Positions 8,091 through 17,095 are shown, counted from the stretch's first letter. The stretch: 64,000 bases of DNA from Streptomyces violaceorubidus (GCF_000717995.1 NZ_JODM01000023.1:38918-102917); one strand, 5' to 3'. Numbers and translations: made by a program. The notes: generated by a model from the letters alone, not told the origin.

Positions 8091-8849
8091 TCACGCGTCG
8101 AAGTCGTACTCCAGGACGTACGAGGCGGCATCCAGCGTCATCTCGTTGACCTCGACGGGACGGCCCTCGTCCGTGAACGCGGTGCGGCAGATGAGGATGA
8201 CCGGGGTGCCCGCGGACATGGCCAGCTGGGTCGCCTCGTTCTGCGACGGCATGCGGGAGCGGATCTCCTCGCGGAAGCGCACCGGCTTGTGGCCGAGTTC
8301 GGCGAGCCTGGCGTACGTCCCACCGGGCCCGGTGTCCTCCTGCGTGATCACAGACCCGGTGACCAGTGACGTGGGCAGGTAACTCGCCGCGAGCAGGACG
8401 GGCTTGCCGTCCAGGACGAAGCGCCGGCGGCGCACGCACACCGTCTCCGCGTCGGCCAGTTCCAGGACCGCACCGACGCCGTCGGGCGCGGCCTCCTCGG
8501 ACACCGTGACCTGGTCCACCTCGAGTGAGCGGTTCTCGATGTCGGTCGACCAGATGGACCGGCCGCTGCCCCATTCCTGGTGGGCCAGACGCTGGATGCC
8601 CCGGCGACGCAGCGGCCGGAACTCCCTGACGAACACGCCGGCGCCCTTGCGGGCCTCGGCGACGCCTTCGTCCCTGAGGACGCTCAATGCCTGGCGGGCC
8701 GTCATGCGGGCCACGCCGTGCGCGGCCATGAGGTCGTTCTCCCCCGGAAGCCGATCACCGGGACCGTACTCGCCCGCCCGGATCGCTTCGCGCAGGGTGT
8801 CGGCGATCCGCTGGTACTTGGGCCGTCGGTCGCCTCCGGCGTTGGCCAT
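8091..8849 (-). CDS. GntR/HutC-family regulator
   Basis: A 252-residue repressor-type protein. Residues ~8-75 form the GntR winged helix (IADTLREAIRAGEYGPGDRLPG then MTARQALSVLRDEGV) and ~90-245 the UTRA ligand-binding domain. ATG 8849 was chosen because AGGAGG sits 7 bases upstream and MANAGGDRRPKYQ is a usual HutC start; the longer open frame to 8987 has no site. A perfect palindrome lies about 110 bases upstream, between this gene and the AT-rich orphan. Similar regulators often sit on actinomycete integrative elements. Confidence 0.87.
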   Translation of the reverse strand: MANAGGDRRPKYQRIADTLREAIRAGEYGPGDRLPGENDLMAAHGVARMTARQALSVLRDEGVAEARKGAGVFVREFRPLRRRGIQRLAHQEWGSGRSIWSTDIENRSLEVDQVTVSEEAAPDGVGAVLELADAETVCVRRRRFVLDGKPVLLAASYLPTSLVTGSVITQEDTGPGGTYARLAELGHKPVRFREEIRSRMPSQNEATQLAMSAGTPVILICRTAFTDEGRPVEVNEMTLDAASYVLEYDFDA

Positions 8850-8957
8850 CCCGTGGGCCTCCTCTCCTTCTCTAGACACCCTAGGCCACAGGTTGGGGGC
8901 GCGCTCACCGCGAGTAGCACCGGCCCTCCAAGGGCGGTTCGAGGCAGGGAACTTGAT

Positions 8958-8969
8958 ATCTCTAGAGAT
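8958..8969. promoter_or_regulatory. Perfect 12-bp palindrome, candidate GntR operator
   Basis: ATCTCTAGAGAT is a perfect dyad between the HutC-type regulator and the divergent gene at 9018. A related TCTCTAGA occurs near 8870, closer to the regulator start. HutC-class proteins bind short palindromes of this size, so autoregulation is plausible. No experimental link. Confidence 0.55.
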
Positions 8970-9017
8970 GTTGGCCCACAGCATCACCCCCCCATGCGGC
9001 CTTAGCAGCAGCGGGGA

Positions 9018-9854
9018 GTGAGTACGGGTGTCCTACGCAATCCAAGTGGATTCACGTCACTAGGTGGATTCCTTAGGGAAATCTCTGACGACTTCGCCAA
9101 GCTTGTTACCAGCATGCACAGGGAGATGCGAAAGCCTTTGCGACTCGCCATCATTTTTGCCAGTGAAAGTTCCGACGCGGGAATCCTTACGCATTTGACC
9201 AGCAGTAATCAGTTCGGACTCCTTGACGGCAGCGCCCTGCTGGATTCTTCGCCTGACAGCGAGGTAGGGAAGTGGTGGAAGGCCAGGCGTGGCCTACTAA
9301 CCAGCACGATCGTCCGACTGGACGCGAGAGCTTTTAGCCTACCCCCCAGTGCATCTGTCGGCATCTTGCGCCGATATGGGCCAGAGGAAGTTAAGGGAAA
9401 TCTGAACAGCCTCGGAGTGCGCCTCCCTGGCGATTCAGTGGTAACAAGAAATATTGAGCGCTGCGACCTCGGTAAGTACTTGCTAGGGCAGTCCAAAGCG
9501 ATTTTGGAGACCAAGGGAACGCCGACCACAACATCACTCCTCGCTTTCCAATACCTCGCCGAGTCTGGCTTCACTGCCGGTCGCGGCAAGGCGCTGAACT
9601 ATGCTCTAGCTGAGGCGTTGACCGCATTCGCCTCTGCGCAAGGTCTCAGTTTCACGACCATGGCAGAAAAGAAGCTGGATTTTTGCCCTCTAATTCCAGA
9701 CAACTCCCTCAACTTTGAGAAGGAGGCCATTTGTTTGGAGTACACCTGGCGGGCCAGTGACTTCATGGTCGCTAAAAATCGGGGAAATATCGCCGCTTAC
9801 TGCCTCAGGAAACTTCGGAACTACAGTCGAGAGCTGGGCTGGGCTCCGGAATAG
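9018..9854 (+). CDS. AT-richer orphan gene, unknown function
   Basis: A 278-residue protein I do not recognise. Its base composition is clearly lower in GC than its neighbours, with many A/T third positions (for example the stretches around 9121-9200 and 9660-9800), which points to recent acquisition. The protein has mixed alpha/beta character, no signal peptide and no membrane helix; the last 40 residues are basic and aromatic. The start is uncertain: GTG 9018 touches GGGGA, and the next in-frame ATG is 9114. It is divergent from the HutC regulator, so it may be that regulator's target. Confidence 0.6.
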   Translation: MSTGVLRNPSGFTSLGGFLREISDDFAKLVTSMHREMRKPLRLAIIFASESSDAGILTHLTSSNQFGLLDGSALLDSSPDSEVGKWWKARRGLLTSTIVRLDARAFSLPPSASVGILRRYGPEEVKGNLNSLGVRLPGDSVVTRNIERCDLGKYLLGQSKAILETKGTPTTTSLLAFQYLAESGFTAGRGKALNYALAEALTAFASAQGLSFTTMAEKKLDFCPLIPDNSLNFEKEAICLEYTWRASDFMVAKNRGNIAAYCLRKLRNYSRELGWAPE

Positions 9855-10006
9855 ATACGAACTGACTCGCCATTCGAACGAGTAATAGGGACCCCCATCT
9901 TGCGGCACATCGGGAGCCTGCAAGTTTGCCCTCACGGCAAGTAGGTGATCATGTGCGCGCGGCACGGGCGCCGACCGGGCTGGAGCGGGGCGGAGACTGG
10001 GGCGCA

Positions 10007-10028
10007 GGCCCGGCCGGGGGGCCGGGCC
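10007..10028. terminator. GC-rich hairpin, probable terminator of the DUF1152 gene
   Basis: GGCCCGGCC and GGCCGGGCC form a 9-bp stem with a G-only loop, 52 bases beyond the DUF1152 stop. The surrounding 9950-10070 stretch is very GC-rich non-coding sequence, in sharp contrast with the AT-richer gene before it. Confidence 0.5.
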
Positions 10029-10079
10029 GCCCGCGGTGAGCGGAGCGAGCCGCCCTGAACCCGTGAAGAAGGTTGTAAC

Positions 10080-11174
10080 TCAGGCTTCGTCTGCGATGCG
10101 CCACAGAGGCGCCTCGTACTGCTCCGGGCGACTGGCAATGAGGAGTTGCCGCAACTCGTCGCGCTGTCCGCCACTGAGACCCAGGGCCTCAGTGAGGCGT
10201 CGGAACGTCGTGTGGGTGACTCCCCGGATGCGTACTTCGGCCTCGAACCGGTGGAGTTGCCGACGGATCTTGGCCGGGTCCAGATTCGTCGGCTGCTGCT
10301 CGTTGAGCCAGAGGGCCTTGTTGCGCTCGTAGTCGATCTCGGAGTACCCGCACACTTGGCGGCTGTATGCCTCTGCCTCGTCCAGGTTGGCAGTGGACAT
10401 AATGGCTCGGGCCAACCGGTTGCGGCTCAGAGCGTCGTCCAAGTCGACTTCGTGCACGGCCGGGCTCTCGTCCGTGAGTAGTACAGGGAGACCCGCATCT
10501 CGGATTTCGCATGTGCCTCGTACGCCTCGGGCTGTGGCAGCGAGGAGGCCCGTTGCTTCGGACGGGTGCCACTCAAGGACGGTGCTGATGCTGGCCGTGT
10601 CCTGCGCGGTGAGCGTGTGGACAACTGGCCCCAGCGCGCTGGTCATAGCCTCCTGCGAGAGTTCGCCGTCTAGGCCCGGACCTGCCACGAGGAGCCGCAC
10701 CCATACGTTCAACTGGCTGCACGCTGCCAGCGTCAGAGCGTCGGCCAGCGGGCTCTTCAGCGTCGGCTCGTCGCCCTGCCCGAGGATGTCTCCGCCCACG
10801 TCCAGGAGATCGATGGATTTGGGCTCCACATAGTCGACGAGTGATTTGAGTTGTCGGGTAAGGCCGATGGCTCCCTGGTAGGGGTCTAGCAGTGCGAAGG
10901 TGGCTGGGAGTTCTGCTGCCAGTCTGGGGAGTGTGGAGCCTGCGGGTGCGATCGGGCGGGCCTGCGGCGGCACGGACCAGACGGCTGGCGTGATGCGTTT
11001 CAGGCCGCTGAAGTCGGCCGGGCGCCGTGGGCCCGGTAGGGGGTCGATCAGGAGGCGGTCCCAGGCGTAGGTGAGGATCACCGCCTGGTCCTCGTCGCCG
11101 TAGAGGGCAGCGTGAAGCATGGCGGCGGCGACTGCGTCGCCCCCTCCTCCTGCTGCGACGATCAACCGCGCCAT
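10080..11174 (-). CDS. DUF1152-family protein
   Basis: A 364-residue cytoplasmic protein. The N-terminus LIVAAGGGGDAVAAAMLHAAL is the glycine-rich loop typical of DUF1152, followed by TYAWDRLLIDP, a central LLDVGGDILGQGDE and a conserved C-terminal half. The reaction is unknown; the Gly-rich start suggests a nucleotide- or cofactor-binding Rossmann-like fold. It is divergent from a HutC regulator with an inverted-repeat operator between them. From memory such DUF1152-GntR pairs occur on Streptomyces plasmids and integrative elements. Confidence 0.8.
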   Translation of the reverse strand: MARLIVAAGGGGDAVAAAMLHAALYGDEDQAVILTYAWDRLLIDPLPGPRRPADFSGLKRITPAVWSVPPQARPIAPAGSTLPRLAAELPATFALLDPYQGAIGLTRQLKSLVDYVEPKSIDLLDVGGDILGQGDEPTLKSPLADALTLAACSQLNVWVRLLVAGPGLDGELSQEAMTSALGPVVHTLTAQDTASISTVLEWHPSEATGLLAATARGVRGTCEIRDAGLPVLLTDESPAVHEVDLDDALSRNRLARAIMSTANLDEAEAYSRQVCGYSEIDYERNKALWLNEQQPTNLDPAKIRRQLHRFEAEVRIRGVTHTTFRRLTEALGLSGGQRDELRQLLIASRPEQYEAPLWRIADEA

Positions 11175-11217
11175 GTGATCGGACTCCGAGGTTCACCGGG
11201 TTGATCAGCCACCCTAT

Positions 11218-11240
11218 AGTGGCCAGAGGCTTTGGCCACT
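11218..11240. promoter_or_regulatory. Inverted-repeat operator between DUF1152 and HutC genes
   Basis: AGTGGCC, nine bases, then GGCCACT. The same AAGTGGC half-site recurs around 12034-12088, after the regulator gene, which suggests one regulon. Confidence 0.65.
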
Positions 11241-11256
11241 TGGACGAGGAGGAGAC

Positions 11257-11997
11257 ATGCCACAGATTGAGGAGGCTCAGCCGAAGTACCTTCAGATCGC
11301 CCACTTCATCCGCGACCAGATTCTTCGGGGTGACCTGCGGCCGGGGGACGAGGTGCCCTCTGAGCGGCAGCTCGCTGCGGAGTGGAAGGTGTCCCGGCCT
11401 ACGGCTGCGCGGTCGCTTGAGGCGCTGAGCCACCAAGGCCTGGTCGAGAAGCGGCAAGGGTCCGGCACGTACGTGCGCAGCCTTGAAGTGAACCGTCGTG
11501 CGAGGGAGTTGTACGGACGGGCTCGGCAGACCGGGAAGATCTACGCGCCCGGTGAGTACGCGGTCATCACGTCGGCCGGCTGGTTGGAGGCCCCGGACTA
11601 TGTCGCCGAGGCCCTCGGCCTGGTGAAGAACCGCCAGGCCGTGCACCGTCGGCGCGTCACCAACAACGAGGACGGACCGATCACCCTGTCCACTTCCTGG
11701 TTCGCCCCAGACATCGGTCAGCGTGCGCCCAAACTCACCGATCCTGGGCGTATCCAGGAAGGGACGCTCACGTACGTCGAGCGCATGACGGGACGTCAAG
11801 GCAGCTATGCCGAGGACCGCGTGTGTGCACGGTCGGCCACGGAGGAGGAGGCTGTCGATCTGGGGCTGGACCCTGAGTCCGCCGTCCTCGTCGTTCATCA
11901 CGTCGTCTTCGACCTCCAGAACCGGCCTCTGGAGTTCGCCGAAGCCACGTATCCGCCGAGCCGTTGGGCGTTCGAGCAGGGCTACCCCATCACCTGA
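11257..11997 (+). CDS. GntR/HutC-family regulator
   Basis: A 246-residue HutC-type regulator. The winged helix is at ~10-78 (IRDQILRGDLRPGDEVPSER, then RPTAARSLEALSHQGLV and the wing RQGSGTYV) and the UTRA domain at ~90-240. A strong GGAGGAGAC precedes ATG 11257. It probably represses itself, the divergent DUF1152 gene and, through the repeats downstream, the ATPase gene at 12274. The UTRA ligand is unknown. Confidence 0.9.
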   Translation: MPQIEEAQPKYLQIAHFIRDQILRGDLRPGDEVPSERQLAAEWKVSRPTAARSLEALSHQGLVEKRQGSGTYVRSLEVNRRARELYGRARQTGKIYAPGEYAVITSAGWLEAPDYVAEALGLVKNRQAVHRRRVTNNEDGPITLSTSWFAPDIGQRAPKLTDPGRIQEGTLTYVERMTGRQGSYAEDRVCARSATEEEAVDLGLDPESAVLVVHHVVFDLQNRPLEFAEATYPPSRWAFEQGYPIT

Positions 11998-12057
11998 TGG
12001 TGTACGAGTTCCGTCGAACTACTTGCGTCACACAAGTGGCTAAGTCCACCATCCACT

Positions 12058-12075
12058 AAGTGGCCAATGCCACTT
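12058..12075. promoter_or_regulatory. Second AAGTGGC inverted repeat upstream of the ATPase gene
   Basis: AAGTGGC-CAAT-GCCACTT has perfect 7-bp arms. Extra AAGTGGC half-sites lie at 12034 and 12082. It matches the operator at 11218-11240 in its core, and sits about 200 bases upstream of the RsbW-like gene. Confidence 0.65.
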
Positions 12076-12273
12076 TGGATGAAGTGGCACGACGTGACGA
12101 ATCGACGGCCGAAGCGGGACGCGCGATCAGCCTGCGGGGGGTGTCGGGGCTTGGATGGAGGCGCATCGGCTTCCGAGCAACACCGGCGCTCTCCGCGGCC
12201 GACGACCGCAGCGGTGCCACATCGAGGCGGTGCTGCTTCGACTACGACGGGCAGCGGCAAGGAGTGAGCACAC

Positions 12274-12711
12274 ATGGCTTACACGATCGACCGGTACCCC
12301 TGTGAGGGCGCGCCCAGGCTCGGAGCGATGAGCTTGCATCCGGAGCCTGAGTCCGTCTCGCGTGCGCGGCGCTGGTTCCGTAAGTTCATCGCTCCGTACA
12401 ACCCGATCTGCTCGGTCGACGACTGTGTCCTGATGATTTCCGAGCTGGTTACGAACGCGATCTGCTACGGCGAGTCGGAAGATCCGTGGCTGGTGCGGGT
12501 CGAGTGGTTCCGCGAGGCGACATCACTCCGCGTCGAGGTGCACAACCCCGGTATTCCGGCGAGCGTACGACTGCGGCACCCGGATGCGGACGACGCCCAC
12601 GGCCGGGGGCTGCTCCTCGTGGACTCCCTCGCGGATTCCTGGCACTCAGGCCCCAGCCACCTCGGCGGCACGGTCGTCTCGTTCGTGGTCGCTGATGCCT
12701 GGTCGGCTTGA
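12274..12711 (+). CDS. RsbW-like GHKL ATPase (anti-sigma/serine kinase type)
   Basis: A 145-residue HATPase_c_2 protein. The N-box ISELVTNAICYG, G1-like VHNPG and G2-like GRGLLLVDSLAD are seen, in the usual single-domain length. Such proteins phosphorylate anti-anti-sigma factors or bind sigma factors; Streptomyces has dozens, many next to WhiJ/DUF397 genes or on mobile elements. AAGGAG precedes ATG 12274. No antagonist gene is adjacent, so the partner is unknown. Convergent with gpmA. Confidence 0.87.
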   Translation: MAYTIDRYPCEGAPRLGAMSLHPEPESVSRARRWFRKFIAPYNPICSVDDCVLMISELVTNAICYGESEDPWLVRVEWFREATSLRVEVHNPGIPASVRLRHPDADDAHGRGLLLVDSLADSWHSGPSHLGGTVVSFVVADAWSA

Positions 12712-12894
12712 GGGGACAACCTGCACGCGGCGGCACGTCTACGCCTCGGGGGTCTGTCTGCGTACAGGGCCCAGTCCGCTGTCGCGTTGCTCCAGAGCGC
12801 CGGAGCCAGGGCGCAGCGGCGACAGGGGCCAGAGCCCGGAGAGCGCACGGCCCCCTCGCGCTGACGACCCAGGCCCAGGCCCGGAGGTAGCGAA

Positions 12895-12934
12895 AGGCCC
12901 CCTCCCCGGCGGAGTAACCGCAGGCAGGGGGCCT
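12895..12934. terminator. Terminator hairpin after gpmA
   Basis: AGGCCCCCT at 12895-12903 and AGGGGGCCT at 12926-12934 form a perfect 9-bp stem with a 22-base loop, just beyond the gpmA stop. It may also stop convergent read-through from the ATPase gene. Confidence 0.75.
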
Positions 12935-12946
12935 ACTCGTGGGCGC

Positions 12947-13708
12947 TTACTTCTTCTTGCCCTGGTTCTTAACCGCCTCGATCGCTGCCGCCGCCGCGTC
13001 CGGGTCCAGGTACGTGCCGCCGGGGTTCAGCGGCTTGAACTCGGCGTCGAGTTCGTAGGACAGCGGGATGCCCGTCGGGATGTTCAGGCCCGCGATGTCC
13101 GCGTCGGAGATGCCGTCGAGGTGCTTGACCAGGGCGCGGAGCGAGTTGCCGTGGGCGGCGACCAGGACCGTGCGGCCGGTGAGGAGGTCGGGGACGATGC
13201 TGTCGAACCAGTACGGCAGCATGCGGCTGACGACGTCCTTGAGGCACTCCGTCTGCGGGCGCAGCTCCGGCGGGAGCGTCGCGTAGCGGGCGTCGTCGAA
13301 CTGGGAGTACTCGGCGTCGCGGTCCAGCGGCGGCGGCGGGGTGTCGTAGGAGCGGCGCCACAGCATGAACTGCTCCTCGCCGAACTCCGCGAGGGTCTGG
13401 GCCTTGTCCTTGCCCTGGAGGGCACCGTAGTGGCGCTCGTTCAGGCGCCAGTGGCGGTGGACCGGGATCCAGTGGCGGTCGGCGGCCTCCAGCGCGAGCT
13501 GGGCCGTGCGGATCGCGCGCTTCTGGACGGACGTGTGGACCACGTCGGGCAGCAGGCCCGCGTCCTTGAGCAGCTCGCCGCCGCGCGTCGCCTCCTTCTC
13601 GCCCTTCGGGGTGAGGTTGACGTCCACCCAGCCGGTGAACAGGTTCTTCTCGTTCCACTCGCTCTCGCCGTGGCGGAGGAGGATCAGCTTGTACGGTGCG
13701 TCGGCCAT
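12947..13708 (-). CDS. gpmA: 2,3-bisphosphoglycerate-dependent phosphoglycerate mutase
   Basis: A 253-residue glycolytic enzyme that interconverts 3- and 2-phosphoglycerate. [20 protein letters not shown] contains the phosphoryl-acceptor His13; [12 protein letters not shown] and the second catalytic His in [13 protein letters not shown] complete the active site. The length is typical of the dPGM family. ATG 13708 is preceded by TAGGCT seven bases upstream, so the mRNA is probably nearly leaderless. It ends in a Lys-rich GKKK tail common in actinomycetes. Confidence 0.96.
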   Translation of the reverse strand: MADAPYKLILLRHGESEWNEKNLFTGWVDVNLTPKGEKEATRGGELLKDAGLLPDVVHTSVQKRAIRTAQLALEAADRHWIPVHRHWRLNERHYGALQGKDKAQTLAEFGEEQFMLWRRSYDTPPPPLDRDAEYSQFDDARYATLPPELRPQTECLKDVVSRMLPYWFDSIVPDLLTGRTVLVAAHGNSLRALVKHLDGISDADIAGLNIPTGIPLSYELDAEFKPLNPGGTYLDPDAAAAAIEAVKNQGKKK

Positions 13709-13884
13709 GCATCCGAGCCTAATCGACGCCCCTCACCGGCCGCGCGGGGTGCCCGAAGCGCGGACGGTTGACGGGAAGTGTTAATTGAATGGCCGTCCGC
13801 GCCGACACCTCCGTAAGTTGTGCTCACCGCTTCAGCCGCTTACAGCCGGTTGCAGCCACAGCCACAGCCACCCCGGGGGAACCT

Positions 13885-15168
13885 ATGCCAGTCGCCGGAC
13901 TCACCGGACTCAGACGTGCCGCACGCGAAACCGTCTCCGGGCTCCCCCGCGAGTTCTGGTGGCTGTGGACCAGCACCCTGGTCAACCGGCTCGGTGCCTT
14001 CGTCGCCACCTTCATGGCGCTGTACCTCACCATCGACCGCGGCTACTCCGCCTCGTACGCCGGTCTGGTCGCCGCCCTGCACGGGCTCGGCGGGGTGGTG
14101 TCCTCGCTGGGCGCCGGGGTGATGACCGACCGGCTGGGGCGGCGGCCGACGCTGCTCGTCGCGCAGGCCTCCACGGCCGTGTCCGTCGCGCTGCTCGGTT
14201 TCATGCGGGACCCGGTGGCCATCGCCGCCGTCGCCTTCCTGGTCGGCATGGCGAGCAACGCCTCCCGGCCGGCGGTGCAGGCGATGATGGCGGACATCGT
14301 GCGGCCCGAGGACCGGATCCGGGCGTTCTCGCTCAACTACTGGGCGATCAACCTCGGCTTCGCGGTCTCCTCCATGGCGGCCGGGTTCATCGCCGAGGTC
14401 AGCTATCTCGCCGGGTTCCTGATCGAGGCGGGGATGACGCTCGTCTGCGCCGTCCTCGTCTTCGTGAAGCTGCCCGAGTCGCGGCCCCCGCAGGAGAAGG
14501 CCGCCGACGCCCCGGGCGAGGAACCGGCCGTCTCGCTGTGGACCGTGCTGCGCGACGGGCGGTACATGAGCGTCGTCGGGCTGTCCTTCCTCGTCGCCGT
14601 GATCTTTCAGCAGGGGTACCTGGGGCTGCCCGTCGCGATGGGCGAGGCCGGGTTCACGCCCGCGGACTACGGGCTGGCCATCGCCGTCAACGGCGTGCTG
14701 ATCGTCGTCCTTCAGATCCCCGTCACGCGGTTCATCGAGCACCGCGATCCGCGGCTGCTGCTCGTCGCCTCGTCGCTGCTGGCCGGGTACGGCTTCGGGC
14801 TCACCGCCTTCGCCGGGTCGGTCGGCGTCTTCGCCCTCACCGTGTGCGTGTGGACGCTGGCCGAGATCGTCAACGCGCCGACGCAGACCGGTCTCGTCGT
14901 CCGGCTGTCGCCCCTGCACGGGCGCGGGCGGTACCAGGGGATGTACTCCGTGTCCTGGGCGGTCGCCGCCCTGGTCGCCCCGTTGATGTCCGGGTTCGTC
15001 ATCGACCACTGGGGCGCCGAGTGGCTGTGGGGCATCTGCGCCGTCGTCGGCACGGTGGCGGCGGCGGGGTACTGGGTGCTCATGCGGGGCCTGCCGGACG
15101 ACGAGACGCCGGTTGCCCGGGACACGTCCGTCGCCCCCGCACCCCGGGTCGACGCCGGCGCCGTCTGA
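13885..15168 (+). CDS. MFS transporter
   Basis: A 427-residue major-facilitator protein with 12 hydrophobic segments. The loop 2-3 signature appears as GVMTDRLGRRPTLL. A central cytoplasmic loop rich in Glu and Pro separates the two halves. It probably exports a drug or metabolite; the substrate is unknown. ATG 13885 was preferred because CGGGGGAA lies just upstream; an in-frame ATG at 13789 would add 32 residues with no site. It stands alone between gpmA and the DUF2000 gene. Confidence 0.88.
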   Translation: MPVAGLTGLRRAARETVSGLPREFWWLWTSTLVNRLGAFVATFMALYLTIDRGYSASYAGLVAALHGLGGVVSSLGAGVMTDRLGRRPTLLVAQASTAVSVALLGFMRDPVAIAAVAFLVGMASNASRPAVQAMMADIVRPEDRIRAFSLNYWAINLGFAVSSMAAGFIAEVSYLAGFLIEAGMTLVCAVLVFVKLPESRPPQEKAADAPGEEPAVSLWTVLRDGRYMSVVGLSFLVAVIFQQGYLGLPVAMGEAGFTPADYGLAIAVNGVLIVVLQIPVTRFIEHRDPRLLLVASSLLAGYGFGLTAFAGSVGVFALTVCVWTLAEIVNAPTQTGLVVRLSPLHGRGRYQGMYSVSWAVAALVAPLMSGFVIDHWGAEWLWGICAVVGTVAAAGYWVLMRGLPDDETPVARDTSVAPAPRVDAGAV

Positions 15169-15254
15169 TCCCGCCGCTCCCCGCTCACGGGTGCTCCGCG
15201 CCCACGGCTGCATCCGCGCCCACGCGTGCATCCTCGCCCACGGGTGCTCCGCAC

Positions 15255-15713
15255 TCACGGGTGCATCCGCGCCCCCTTCAGCACCTTGTCCACCGCGTTC
15301 TTCGGGCCGTAGACGGCGAGGCCCACCAGGTCCAGGTCCGCCGTCGCCACGGCCCGTACCGCCGCCCGGTTGTCGCGGTCGTTGCCCGTGGTGAAGAGGT
15401 CGGACGTGAACAGGGCGCGGGGCAGGGCGCGCGAGAGCGCCCGCGCGTGGGCGGTGGTCAGGGTCTCCTTCGCGCCCTCGAAGACCAGCACCGGCTGGCG
15501 GAACATCGGCAGGTAGCCGACGGCGTCCGCGTCCTCGTAGGGCTCCCCGATCACCTCGGGGAACTGCCGGCCCAGGCCGCTGACCAGGAACGCCGTGACG
15601 TTGAGGCGCTGCCAGGTCTCCAGGTCCTCGCGCAGCAGTACGGCGATCTTGGTGTCGAAGCGGACGGGGGCCTCGGGCCCGGAAGTCTCCGGGGCTGCGT
15701 CGTGCGTGCTCAT
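15255..15713 (-). CDS. DUF2000-family protein
   Basis: A 152-residue cytoplasmic protein of the DUF2000 family, with a conserved start FDTKIAVLLREDLETWQRLNVTAFL and a late LVGLAVYGP. No reaction is known. It is divergent from an AraC-type regulator, an arrangement seen often enough that the regulator probably controls it. The 50-bp promoter gap includes CAGTCT six bases before ATG 15713, a weak leaderless-type -10. Confidence 0.8.
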   Translation of the reverse strand: MSTHDAAPETSGPEAPVRFDTKIAVLLREDLETWQRLNVTAFLVSGLGRQFPEVIGEPYEDADAVGYLPMFRQPVLVFEGAKETLTTAHARALSRALPRALFTSDLFTTGNDRDNRAAVRAVATADLDLVGLAVYGPKNAVDKVLKGARMHP

Positions 15714-15762
15714 ACGGTGAGACTGCCGACCCGCACCCCGCCCGGTCTTGTACGTTTTATGC

Positions 15763-16578
15763 ATGGGCGGTCGATCGAAGGACCAGCGGAACGTCTCCGC
15801 CTGGCGCCCCCGCGTCCCGGGCATCGTCGAGGTCTTCCACGCCCACTACACCGAGTACGCCTACCCGATGCACGTCCACGACGCCTGGACGCTGCTCATC
15901 GTCGACGACGGCGCCGTACGGTACGACCTGGACCGGCACGAGCACGGCACCCCGCACGACACGGTGTCGCTGCTGCCGCCGCACGTGCCGCACAACGGCT
16001 CCCCGGCGACGCCGGACGGTTTCCGCAAGCGCGTGCTGTACCTGGACGCCTCCCGGCTGGGCGACGAGCTGATCGGACCGGCGGTGGACGCGCCCGACCT
16101 GCGCGACCCGGTGCTGCGGCGGCGGGTCGGGCAGTTGCACGCCGCGCTCGCGCTGCCCGGCGACGAGCTGGAGGCGGAGAGCCGGCTGACGCTGATCGGC
16201 GAGCGGCTGCGCACCCATCTGCGTCCCAGGGGCGACGGGGAAGCGGCGCGCCGGGACCCCGTGCTCGCCCGGCGGCTGCGGGAGTTGCTCGACGAGCGGG
16301 TCGTCCCGGGGATCGGGCTGGAGGAGGCCGCCGCGCTCCTGCCCGCCCATCCGGCGCATCTGGTACGGGCGTTCAGCGGCGCCTACGGCATCGCGCCGCA
16401 CCAGTACCTGATGTCCCGCCGGGTCGACCGGGCCCGGCGGCTGCTGCTCGCCGGACGGTCCCCGGCGGACGTGGCCGGTGCCACCGGCTTCTACGACCAG
16501 GCCCATCTGACCCGGCACTTCAAGCGATGGGTGGGGGTCACGCCGGGGCGGTACCGGGCCAGCGGCGCCCGGAGCTGA
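15763..16578 (+). CDS. AraC-family regulator with cupin N-terminus
   Basis: A 271-residue activator. Residues ~20-100 form a small AraC-type cupin (EYAYPMHVHDAWTLLIV, LLPPHVPHNG), and the last ~100 residues hold the two helix-turn-helices (LEEAAALLPAHPAHLVRAF and DVAGATGFYDQAHLTRHFKRWVGVTPGRYR). ATG 15763 is preceded by TACGTT and exactly six bases, a leaderless promoter. It probably regulates the divergent DUF2000 gene. Confidence 0.9.
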   Translation: MGGRSKDQRNVSAWRPRVPGIVEVFHAHYTEYAYPMHVHDAWTLLIVDDGAVRYDLDRHEHGTPHDTVSLLPPHVPHNGSPATPDGFRKRVLYLDASRLGDELIGPAVDAPDLRDPVLRRRVGQLHAALALPGDELEAESRLTLIGERLRTHLRPRGDGEAARRDPVLARRLRELLDERVVPGIGLEEAAALLPAHPAHLVRAFSGAYGIAPHQYLMSRRVDRARRLLLAGRSPADVAGATGFYDQAHLTRHFKRWVGVTPGRYRASGARS

Positions 16579-16591
16579 GCCGCCGGGGGGA

Positions 16592-17095
16592 TCAGTCGCC
16601 GGAGCGCTCGATCAGGTGCTGGAACGCCTCCAGGTTCCGCGTCGACTCGCCGCGCGCGGTGCGCCACTCGTACTCCTTGCGGATGGCGGAGGCGAAGCCC
16701 AGCTCCAGCAGGGTGTTGAAGGCGCCGTCGGCCGCTTCGAGGACCTGGCCGAGCAGGCGGTCGATCTCGTCGGGGGTGACGGCGGCCAGGGGGAGTTTCG
16801 CGGTGACGTAGATGTCGCCGAGGCGGTCGACGGCGTACCCGATGCCGTAGAGCTTGAGGTTGCGTTCCAGCAGCCAGCGGTGGACGGCCGGTTCGTTCTC
16901 GTCGGGGTGGCGGATGACGAAGGCGTTGAGGGAGAGGGAGTGCCGGCCGAGGAGGAGGGAGACGGTCGTCGAGAGCTTGCGGGTGCCGGGGAGCTTGACG
17001 ACGTAGTTGCCGGGTGCCGGGCTCTCCCACTCCAGGTCGGCGTCCTTCAGCGCCCCCTCGACGACCTGTGCTGCCTTGTCCGGTGCCTCAGCCAT
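16592..17095 (-). CDS. YbjN-domain protein
   Basis: A 167-residue YbjN/type III secretion chaperone-like fold protein. It overlaps the end of mshA by 8 bases and is read in the same direction, so it is translationally linked to mshA. TACGCT six bases before ATG 17095, inside mshA, could give a separate leaderless transcript. YbjN proteins have no settled biochemical function; the mshA partnership hints at a thiol-stress role but does not prove it. Confidence 0.85.
   Translation of the reverse strand: MAEAPDKAAQVVEGALKDADLEWESPAPGNYVVKLPGTRKLSTTVSLLLGRHSLSLNAFVIRHPDENEPAVHRWLLERNLKLYGIGYAVDRLGDIYVTAKLPLAAVTPDEIDRLLGQVLEAADGAFNTLLELGFASAIRKEYEWRTARGESTRNLEAFQHLIERSGD

Noticed and set aside
9950..10070. 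An attachment site or origin in the GC-extreme stretch beside the AT-rich orphan
   Set aside because: No direct repeat, tRNA end or integrase was found; only a hairpin near 10007 can be supported.
13785..16811. A 1008-codon open frame over MFS, DUF2000 and AraC genes
   Set aside because: Composition is Arg/Pro/Gly-rich alternate-frame translation and it runs through three well supported genes on both strands.
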